A DNA stretch of 7,967 nucleotides. It comes from an uncultured Atopobium sp. Lineage in GTDB: Bacteria; Actinomycetota; Coriobacteriia; Coriobacteriales; Atopobiaceae. Numbering within the stretch: the first letter of the stretch is position 1; each line of letters begins with the position of its first letter. A program made the translations under genes and the position numbers. The notes below the pieces were generated by a model that was not told the origin of the DNA, made no database searches, and saw only the letters and a list, made by a program, of their open reading frames with translations. The stretch spans positions 1-7,967 of the forward strand of contig CALBBS010000021.1 in NCBI GenBank assembly GCA_937926845.1. Direction: 5' to 3'. This document shows, piece by piece, positions 1 to 4,772 of this stretch.

Positions 1-1068
1 ATCAGAAAGATCATTATCAACAGCAAGCTGCCAACCAGGGAGATTGAGGTACAGTCCTCTATTAGAATTGCCAGTGTGAACTGAATAGCCATAATCCCTC
101 ATGGCAGCCTTAATATTGGTCAAATCAATGTAGTATGCACCGCCGGTATACAGAGCATCGTTCTCCGTTGCACTGTGGCGATCTTCATACAGGATATTGT
201 CAACGTGAATATCACTTGCAGAAATAGTTGGCATGTAATTCCACTCGTTCTGTGGGATAGCGTAATAGCTACCGTCAGGCCTAATAATTACGCCAAGATA
301 TTTCTTATTGCTGCTAAGAATGGAATTGTTTGTTCCCTCTTCCAAGACCTGCCTTGCAAACCTGACTGAAACACGAGGGTTTCCGTAAGAGGTTCTGTGA
401 TCAAGCAGGTATTGAGTAAGAGCTACATAGTTGGTGCCATACAGATCAAGAGTAGAACCATTGGTAAGCGTCAAAGGAACGGTAAGTGTAATGGTTTCAC
501 CAGCAGCCAGGGTGCCAGAAATAGAAATGGAACGCATCTCAGCATTGTCCTGACCAGCTGCCTGGTATGCAGCATAAGCATTAGCTGCAGGCTGAGAACC
601 AGAACCACCGTTCAGTCCATTAATGTTTAGGTTAATTGCGGTTGCTGCATTAGTTGACGAGAAGTTAAATCCTGTTGCACGCAAATCGGGATTAGAGCTT
701 GAGCTGGCATAGTAAGTAAGTGGCAGCTGCATAATCTCGTTTACAGAGACTGGAGATGAAGAGATGTTGGTAATCTTTACCACTGCCTGCAGATTCTGAT
801 ACTTATCAATATCTACAATGGAGCGGTTCATCTGAGTGGTGTCATTATCCTTATAAGCGTAGTTAGATGTCTGGCCAGAAGCATCTGTAAAGTAAATAGA
901 ACGCTCGATAAGACCATCTGCACTCACAGAAGGAGACACGTTAGTAGTGGTGCCGTTATAAAACGAATTATTACTTGCAGCGTATGCAATATTTGGCATA
1001 AAGATTAAAGCTGCCAAAAATGCAAACATAACAGCAAGAAAACTGCGGCCCTGCATCTTTGATGTCAT
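1..1068 (-). CDS. secreted surface protein, N-terminal part (runs off left edge)
   Basis: An open frame of 356 codons runs from ATG at 1068 to the window edge with no stop, so the C-terminus is missing. The start is supported by a strong Shine-Dalgarno sequence, GAGGAGGAA, 7 nt upstream. The protein opens with MTSKMQGR, then a hydrophobic stretch (about residues 9-27) ending in AYA at 28-30, a typical Sec signal peptide cleaved before Ala31. The exported part is rich in Asn, Ser, Thr and Tyr and low in Cys, with beta-strand-like alternation and no catalytic motif I can recognise. This fits a cell-wall or fibrous surface protein or adhesin; a C-terminal LPXTG anchor, if present, would lie outside the window. 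The family is not recognised. It is separated from rpsA by a terminator and has its own promoter region, so it is probably a separate transcription unit. Export is well supported; adhesin role is inference. Confidence 0.75.
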   Translation of the reverse strand, partial: MTSKMQGRSFLAVMFAFLAALIFMPNIAYAASNNSFYNGTTTNVSPSVSADGLIERSIYFTDASGQTSNYAYKDNDTTQMNRSIVDIDKYQNLQAVVKITNISSSPVSVNEIMQLPLTYYASSSSNPDLRATGFNFSSTNAATAINLNINGLNGGSGSQPAANAYAAYQAAGQDNAEMRSISISGTLAAGETITLTVPLTLTNGSTLDLYGTNYVALTQYLLDHRTSYGNPRVSVRFARQVLEEGTNNSILSSNKKYLGVIIRPDGSYYAIPQNEWNYMPTISASDIHVDNILYEDRHSATENDALYTGGAYYIDLTNIKAAMRDYGYSVHTGNSNRGLYLNLPGWQLAVDNDLSD

Positions 1069-1100
1069 AGGCGTATTCCTCCTCAGAATAAAAACTTAGC

Positions 1101-1130
1101 GTTATATTTTCACATTAATATACTGTTGAA
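1101..1130 (-). promoter_or_regulatory. possible promoter of the surface protein gene
   Basis: On the minus strand TTCAAC (1130-1125) and TATAAC (1106-1101) are 18 nt apart, in an AT-rich stretch about 33 nt upstream of the start codon. The -10 match is fair and the -35 match weak. It lies just after the rpsA terminator, where a new promoter is expected. Confidence 0.35.
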
Positions 1131-1156
1131 GGAATAGAGATATTTGTTGCTCACAT

Positions 1157-1189
1157 AAAAAGAGACGCCATCTTTCGATGACGTCTCTT
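1157..1189 (-). terminator. intrinsic terminator of rpsA
   Basis: Minus-strand RNA forms a 13-bp stem, AAGAGACGUCAUC paired with GAUGGCGUCUCUU (one G-U pair), closed by a GAAA tetraloop and followed by a short U run. It begins 28 nt after the rpsA stop codon. The U.G wobble keeps the stem intact on this strand, which supports its use for rpsA rather than for plus-strand transcripts. Confidence 0.9.
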
Positions 1190-1216
1190 GACAAATCTCT
1201 AGATGCGCAAAGTACT

Positions 1217-2461
1217 CTACTCTGCATCCTCTTCAGTTGCCTGTGCGTTAGCCTCAGACTCAACAAGGTGAGCCTCAAGATCTGCCTCAGCCTCAGCTGC
1301 TGCTGCCTCTGCTGCTGCACGCTCCTCCTCTGGAAGTGGAGTGACCTCAATGTCAATGCCAAGGGTCTCTGCAGCTGCCTTCATAGACAGGGAGATGCGA
1401 CGGCGGTCAAGATCAATCTCCATGACCTTTACCTGTACAACGTCGCCAACCTTACAGACCTGAGATGGAGCGGTGACGTGCTGCTTAGCCATCTCGGAGA
1501 TGTGGACGAGGCCTTCAACGCCGTTGCCAAGATCAACAAATGCACCGAAGGTAACAAGCTTGGTGACAGTGCCCTCGATGATAGCGTCAACTGGGTACTT
1601 GGAAACAAGTACACGCCATGGATCCTCGGAAGTCTGCTTAAGACCAAGGGAGATACGCTCACGGTTAAGGTCAACGTCGAGAACCTGAACCTCAACCTCC
1701 TGGCCAACCTTAACAACCTCAGATGGGTGGTTAACGTGGTTCCAAGAAAGCTCGGAGATGTGAACCAGGCCGTCAATGCCACCAAGGTCAACAAATGCAC
1801 CAAACTCAACGATGGAGGAAACAGTACCCTTGAGCTTCATGCCAACCTGGAGCTTGCCCAGGATGTCCTGACGCTCCGCCTTACGAGCCTCCTCAAGAAC
1901 AATACGGCGAGAAAGAACAACGTTGTTGCGGTTGCGATCCATCTCGATAACACGAGCCTCAATACGAGTGCCCATGAATGCACCAAGATCCTTGACACGA
2001 CGGAGGTCAACAAGGGATGCAGGCAGGAAGCCACGGAGGCCAATGTCAAGAATCAGGCCGCCCTTAACAACCTCAATAACCTCACCCTCAACAGTCTCGC
2101 CGGCGTTGAACTTATCCTCAACTGCCTTCCAAGCACGCTCGTACTCAGCGCGCTTCTTGGAGAGAACCAGACGACCCTCTTTGTCCTCTTTCTGAAGAAC
2201 AAGAGCCTCGACGTCCTCACCCAGGGAAATGACCTCTGCAGGGTTAACGTCTTTACGAATAGAAAGCTCACGAGCAGGAATAACGCCCTCAGACTTGTAG
2301 CCAATGTCTACGAGGACCTCATCACGCTCAATCTTGACGACGGTGCCGTTGACAAGATCTCCCTCATCAAAATCAGTGACAGTGCCGTCGATCAGGCTGT
2401 TCATTTCCTCATCGGAAATTTCATCCAAAGAGAAGATGGACGAGTTCTGAATCTCACTCAA
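1217..2461 (-). CDS. rpsA: 30S ribosomal protein S1
   Basis: 414 residues with four S1 RNA-binding (OB-fold) domains at about 35-105, 122-187, 207-276 and 293-362. The last two carry the typical pattern GxVxxIVEFGAFVDL...GLVHISEL. An Ala/Glu-rich acidic tail follows (about 370-414). S1 sits on the small subunit and helps bring mRNA to the ribosome. Four domains with an acidic tail is the usual actinobacterial form; the six-domain E. coli protein is about 557 residues. The start is TTG at 2461, chosen because AAGGGG lies 7 nt upstream and because the N-terminus then matches the lead-in seen in relatives before the conserved FDEGDLV (31-37). The next Met, residue 20, would leave a shorter lead-in. 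The gene is flanked by a long structured leader and a strong terminator, so it is probably monocistronic. The identification is firm. Confidence 0.97.
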   Translation of the reverse strand: MSEIQNSSIFSLDEISDEEMNSLIDGTVTDFDEGDLVNGTVVKIERDEVLVDIGYKSEGVIPARELSIRKDVNPAEVISLGEDVEALVLQKEDKEGRLVLSKKRAEYERAWKAVEDKFNAGETVEGEVIEVVKGGLILDIGLRGFLPASLVDLRRVKDLGAFMGTRIEARVIEMDRNRNNVVLSRRIVLEEARKAERQDILGKLQVGMKLKGTVSSIVEFGAFVDLGGIDGLVHISELSWNHVNHPSEVVKVGQEVEVQVLDVDLNRERISLGLKQTSEDPWRVLVSKYPVDAIIEGTVTKLVTFGAFVDLGNGVEGLVHISEMAKQHVTAPSQVCKVGDVVQVKVMEIDLDRRRISLSMKAAAETLGIDIEVTPLPEEERAAAEAAAAEAEADLEAHLVESEANAQATEEDAE

Positions 2462-2466
2462 AGGTG

Positions 2467-2490
2467 GACCCCTTCCAAAACGGGGCCCCG
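2467..2490 (-). promoter_or_regulatory. rpsA ribosome-binding site region with GC-rich self-complementary leader
   Basis: The rpsA Shine-Dalgarno sequence AAGGGG (2474-2469) lies next to the perfect 10-bp palindrome CGGGGCCCCG (2481-2490). In minus-strand RNA, GGCCCC (2487-2482) can pair with GGGGUC (2472-2467), which would cover the Shine-Dalgarno sequence in a 6-bp hairpin. Together with the TTG start this suggests that initiation is restrained or autoregulated, as is known for E. coli rpsA. The pairing is seen; the regulation is inference. Confidence 0.4.
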
Positions 2491-2604
2491 GTCAACATGG
2501 TTGCTGCCAGAGTGCCAATACGTGGGCTTCTCTACTCGGAAACTTACATGCTCTCGGGGGCCAACAGATACAGTGCATAGCTTGACGCCATACGGGCAAT
2601 AGGA

Positions 2605-2643
2605 TAGCGCTCTTCGGCTGATTAAACAAGCCAAAGAGCGCTA
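2605..2643 (-). terminator. strong hairpin between the HMA gene and rpsA (terminator-like, no U-tract)
   Basis: UAGCGCUCUUUGGCU (2643-2629) pairs with AGCCGAAGAGCGCUA (2619-2605) around a 9-nt loop, giving a 15-pair stem. The only non-Watson-Crick position is a G-U pair on the minus strand and a C-A mismatch on the plus strand, so the RNA is most stable as a minus-strand transcript. It lies 73 nt after the HMA stop codon. There is no U run after the stem, so it is a weak classical terminator; it may instead be a 3'-end stabiliser or part of the rpsA leader. The rest of 2462-2716 shows no gene, and no clear rpsA promoter was found. Confidence 0.55.
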
Positions 2644-2716
2644 CTTTGCACAGCTATTACGCAAGTTTTACAAAATTTCTTCAAAGTTTGTTTCTTGCGA
2701 GAAGGTCTTGTTGTGC

Positions 2717-3109
2717 TTACGCACGAAGACGATAGCCCTCTTTCTCTACGGCAGCTCGGTACGCATCGACATCAATCGGATTTTTGCTGAGGATACGTGC
2801 CTGACCACCAGCTAGAGTAACCTGCGCCCATGTTCCCTCAATACTATCGAGAGCTCGAGTCACATGATTGACGCAGTTCTGGCAAGTCATACCACCAATC
2901 TCAAATGTTTGAACATAAGGATAGTGAGATTCATCTTTGTCTTCTGGACCATCTGCAGCAGAAACCTGCTCTGTGTTACAGGTAGTAACACCTGTTCCCT
3001 CATCAGAACAGCAGCCTTTTTTACCTGCAGCAATTCCGTAAACACGATAAACCGCAAAACCACAAAGCGCTACAACAGCAAGAATAACAATGATATTGAT
3101 TGGTGACAT
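2717..3109 (-). CDS. membrane-anchored heavy-metal-associated (HMA) domain protein
   Basis: 130 residues. An N-terminal hydrophobic segment (about 4-25) is followed by a basic and Cys-containing stretch, AAGKKGCCSDEG, with a Cys pair at 33-34. An acidic linker (about 50-65) leads to a C-terminal HMA domain (about 66-130) with the metal-binding loop GMTCQNC at 73-79 (Cys76, Cys79). HMA domains of this kind bind soft or transition metals and pass them to P-type ATPases. The short TM-plus-CC head resembles FeoB-associated Cys-rich membrane proteins, so the whole may be a tethered metal chaperone on the cytoplasmic face. ATG at 3109 is preceded by GAAGGGAAG. It is the last gene of the DUF3793-flavodoxin-HMA set. 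FezC of Gram-negative ferrosome operons also has an HMA domain, but that parallel is only suggestive. The metal is unknown. Confidence 0.8.
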   Translation of the reverse strand: MSPINIIVILAVVALCGFAVYRVYGIAAGKKGCCSDEGTGVTTCNTEQVSAADGPEDKDESHYPYVQTFEIGGMTCQNCVNHVTRALDSIEGTWAQVTLAGGQARILSKNPIDVDAYRAAVEKEGYRLRA

Positions 3110-3122
3110 ACAAACTTCCCTT

Positions 3123-3201
3123 CTGTTGCTGTTTTACTACCCATCATTTTCTAGATTATTCAAAAAAATGATGTTTTTCTCGCCAAATTTAACAGCAACA
3201 G
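3123..3201 (-). repeat. nested inverted repeat in the flavodoxin-HMA gap
   Basis: Outer arms CTGTTGCTGTT (3123-3133) and AACAGCAACAG (3191-3201) are perfect 11-bp complements. Inside them CATCATTTT (3142-3150) and AAAATGATG (3165-3173) form a second 9-bp stem. In minus-strand RNA the outer stem closes directly before the HMA Shine-Dalgarno sequence (AAGGGAAG). It could set the expression ratio of the two genes by attenuation, RNA processing or translational control. The structure is seen; its role is not shown. Confidence 0.5.
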
Positions 3202-3219
3202 CAAAAATCGTAATGCAGC

Positions 3220-3624
3220 TTAAGCAGAAAGCTTTGCACCAAGGCCGCGAAGAGCCTCAAGAGCATCGTCATCTGGCTCAAGGTTGCAGATAAAGGTCTC
3301 AACAACGTTGACACCCTCTGCCTCGGCATTTTGCTTCCAAGTCTCCATCCAGTCGCCGGTTCCCCAGTCGTAAGAACCAAAGAGAGCGGTTGGCTTCTGA
3401 CCAAGCTTGCCAGCACAATCGTTGAAGAGTTCCTCAAAATCAGGATCAAGCTCTTCATCACCCATAGCAGGGCAACCAAAAGCAAATGCATCGTACTGAT
3501 CGCACATATCTGCAGAGAACTCAGAAGACTCAATAGCCTCGGTGTCTGCGGCACTTGCAAGCTCTTTTGCCATTGCCTCAGTATTGCCCGTCATAGACCA
3601 ATACACAACTGCCACTTTACTCAT
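3220..3624 (-). CDS. short-chain flavodoxin
   Basis: 134 residues, the usual length for a short-chain flavodoxin of anaerobes. It is a soluble FMN-binding electron carrier. The N-terminal beta strand KVAVVYWS runs into the phosphate-binding loop SMTGNTEAM (10-18). The second loop is GCPAMGDEELD (50-60), and the third, FGSYDWGTGDWM (82-93), holds the aromatic and Gly residues that stack on the isoalloxazine. The sequence is strongly acidic, as usual for electron-transfer flavodoxins. The ATG at 3624 has a very good Shine-Dalgarno sequence (AAGGAGGAA). It lies 84 nt after DUF3793 and 110 nt before the HMA gene, on the same strand with no clear terminator between. Flavodoxins often replace ferredoxin when iron is low, which fits the metal-related neighbours, but no partner is identifiable here. 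Confidence 0.93.
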   Translation of the reverse strand: MSKVAVVYWSMTGNTEAMAKELASAADTEAIESSEFSADMCDQYDAFAFGCPAMGDEELDPDFEELFNDCAGKLGQKPTALFGSYDWGTGDWMETWKQNAEAEGVNVVETFICNLEPDDDALEALRGLGAKLSA

Positions 3625-3642
3625 ACATTTCCTCCTTCTGTG

Positions 3643-3659
3643 TCCAGGTTCCCCCTGGA
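3643..3659 (-). promoter_or_regulatory. small hairpin upstream of the flavodoxin Shine-Dalgarno sequence
   Basis: In minus-strand RNA UCCAGG pairs with CCUGGA around the loop GGGAA, ending about 9 nt before AAGGAGGAA. The stem is only 6 bp. It could stabilise the 5' end of a processed flavodoxin message, or it could be chance. Confidence 0.3.
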
Positions 3660-3708
3660 AAACTACACATTACTTTCAATACCTCAACAAGAAATTCAAG
3701 CACACCCC

Positions 3709-4455
3709 TTATGCAACCTGACATTTCTTGGTATTGCCATACGATGAGAGAATCTGCGCTAAAGATTCCCCTTGATAAAAACGATGCTTGCACTGGTCTT
3801 CTGCATCTTTAAGTCTCTTAAGACGAAGGCGAGTTTCTTCCGTGTTGTCATAGACTTTCCAAGCACCAGTAAAAAGCTCAGACTGTCCATTCATAAAGCC
3901 CTGAACATCAGCAAGTGGATAGCCCAGTACCAGTCCAATCTCGTGCGGAAACGCGGCTTTTCTTGCATGAAAAGCAAAAATTCTTGAACGCATGCTCTTC
4001 ATCAACGCCTGCACTGACTCAGTGGAATGGCCAAAGGCAGCCAGAAACTCACAGTGCTCTGATTTGGCGAGAATATCCTCAACAAGCTCAGGTCTATAGG
4101 CAACAAACGTCACCTTTCCGTCAGAAATAGCAGAGGTAGCAAGGAGCGTTACCCCAAACAGTGAGAGTTCGTGAGTAGCGTTGCATAGAAATGACCTCAA
4201 CGTTGGATCAGTGCAGACAAGACTTTCACAAGAGCTACAAGACTTATGAGAAGCAAATGAAAAGAGCGCAGCCGGCTTAACGTGAGCAATAACACCAGCA
4301 GCACAGCGAACAAATGTTGTTGCAAAATCGTGACAGAGCTCGGGAGCATACGCTCTCTCACCCTCATTAAAAACAGGCTTTTTATCAGCAGAATATGTAT
4401 AGGGAGAAGGAACGTCTAGGAGCGATGAATTCTCAAAAGAAGTAAGACAATCCAT
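3709..4455 (-). CDS. DUF3793 family protein
   Basis: 248 residues, cytoplasmic, no signal peptide or membrane segment. The C-terminal half carries the signature I associate with DUF3793: FPHEIGLVLGYPLADVQGF (169-187), then GAWKVY (197-202) and a basic helical end. The N-terminal half (about 35-125) is a separate alpha/beta region with several Cys (41, 51, 73, 76, 81, 91), including CSSC at 73-76, that could bind metal or take part in redox chemistry. The biochemical function of DUF3793 is not known to me; such genes occur in anaerobic Firmicutes and Coriobacteria, often near metal-transport or flavodoxin genes. Here it is the first gene before a flavodoxin and an HMA protein, behind a structured leader. 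ATG at 4455 follows AGAAGGGAG with a spacing of about 10 nt. Family assignment is from remembered motifs; role is open. Confidence 0.8.
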   Translation of the reverse strand: MDCLTSFENSSLLDVPSPYTYSADKKPVFNEGERAYAPELCHDFATTFVRCAAGVIAHVKPAALFSFASHKSCSSCESLVCTDPTLRSFLCNATHELSLFGVTLLATSAISDGKVTFVAYRPELVEDILAKSEHCEFLAAFGHSTESVQALMKSMRSRIFAFHARKAAFPHEIGLVLGYPLADVQGFMNGQSELFTGAWKVYDNTEETRLRLKRLKDAEDQCKHRFYQGESLAQILSSYGNTKKCQVA

Positions 4456-4464
4456 ACCGTACTT

Positions 4465-4512
4465 GCTCCCTTCTTAAAAATGCGCCGTCGACTAAAAGGG
4501 AGCCGACGGCGC
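4465..4512 (-). promoter_or_regulatory. candidate pseudoknot / RNA switch over the DUF3793 ribosome-binding site
   Basis: In minus-strand RNA, GCGCCGUCG (4512-4504) pairs with CGACGGCGC (4490-4482), a perfect 9-bp stem followed by AUUUUUA, as in an intrinsic terminator. Its loop begins with GCUCCCUUUU (4503-4494), which is complementary to AGAAGGGAGC (4474-4465; 10 pairs, one G-U). That segment is the DUF3793 Shine-Dalgarno sequence. The two helices interleave as in an H-type pseudoknot. Either the hairpin terminates before the gene, or the loop masks the ribosome-binding site. This looks like an expression switch. It matches no riboswitch class I know, and no ligand can be named. Confidence 0.6.
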
Positions 4513-4519
4513 CTGGATT

Positions 4520-4549
4520 CCGGACCCTTGGAGAGGGGAAAGGTTCCGG
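4520..4549 (-). promoter_or_regulatory. second leader hairpin upstream of DUF3793
   Basis: In minus-strand RNA CCGGA-A-CCUU pairs with AAGG-G-UCCGG (9 pairs and one A-G opposition) around the pyrimidine loop UCCCCUCUCC. It lies 7 nt upstream of the terminator-like hairpin and may be part of the same leader, for example a sensor domain. The C/U-rich loop could also reach the purine-rich Shine-Dalgarno region. Confidence 0.5.
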
Positions 4550-4582
4550 GCTGATAAAGCAATTTTGTTAGAACTAGCTCCT

Positions 4583-4590
4583 GTTATATA
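4583..4590 (-). promoter_or_regulatory. putative -10 region of the DUF3793-flavodoxin-HMA operon
   Basis: Minus-strand TATATAAC gives a good -10 element (TATATA or TATAAC). No strong -35 hexamer lies 17 nt upstream; the nearest sequence is AT-rich and contains GGTTAA, so an activator or operator overlap is possible. A start here would give a leader of about 120 nt holding both hairpins. The gap 4456-4772 contains no gene: it holds the leader, this promoter, TTAG/CTAA half-sites and the terminator of the upstream ATPase gene. Confidence 0.4.
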
Positions 4591-4636
4591 AAAACCTTAA
4601 CAAGTTAACCTATTCTAACTATTTAAAGTGTAAGCC

Positions 4637-4648
4637 TTAGCTAACTAA
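4637..4648. promoter_or_regulatory. candidate operator, TTAGTTAGCTAA
   Basis: Minus-strand TTAGTTAGCTAA, with the 8-bp palindrome TTAGCTAA inside, lies about 50 nt upstream of the putative -10. More GTTAG/CTAAC half-sites follow at 4567-4573, 4596-4610 and 4615-4620. The words resemble halves of DtxR/IdeR-type iron boxes (TTAGGTTAG) but no full 19-bp box is present. A near copy, TTAGTTATCCTAA, sits upstream of the putative fez operon. Confidence 0.3.
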
Positions 4649-4687
4649 ATGCAAGAGAAAACTCAAAATATTTTTACTTTTTGACAG

Positions 4688-4728
4688 AAAAAAGCTCCCG
4701 CCTCTTACTAATAAGAAACAGGAGCTTT
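4688..4728 (-). terminator. intrinsic terminator of the P-type ATPase operon
   Basis: Minus-strand AAAGCUCCUGUUUCUUA pairs with UAAGAGGCGGGAGCUUU (17 pairs including three G-U) around the loop UUAG, followed by more U. The stem begins 45 nt after the ATPase stop codon. This separates the ATPase operon from DUF3793. Confidence 0.9.
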
Positions 4729-4772
4729 AACGCGATCTAAAAAAGCGCTTTGTTGACGCCTACAAGTGCGTT

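Noticed and set aside
175..630. Two short plus-strand ORFs at the left edge
   Set aside because: Both are antisense to the continuous surface-protein frame, which has a signal peptide and a strong ribosome-binding site.
1178..2602. 474-codon open frame on the plus strand opposite rpsA
   Set aside because: It is antisense to a certain rpsA gene over nearly its whole length, has no ribosome-binding site, and its Leu/Asn-rich sequence has no domain pattern. It is a by-product of the biased codon use of rpsA.
3331..3747. 138-codon plus-strand ORF across the flavodoxin gene
   Set aside because: It is a shadow frame of flavodoxin and has no start signals.
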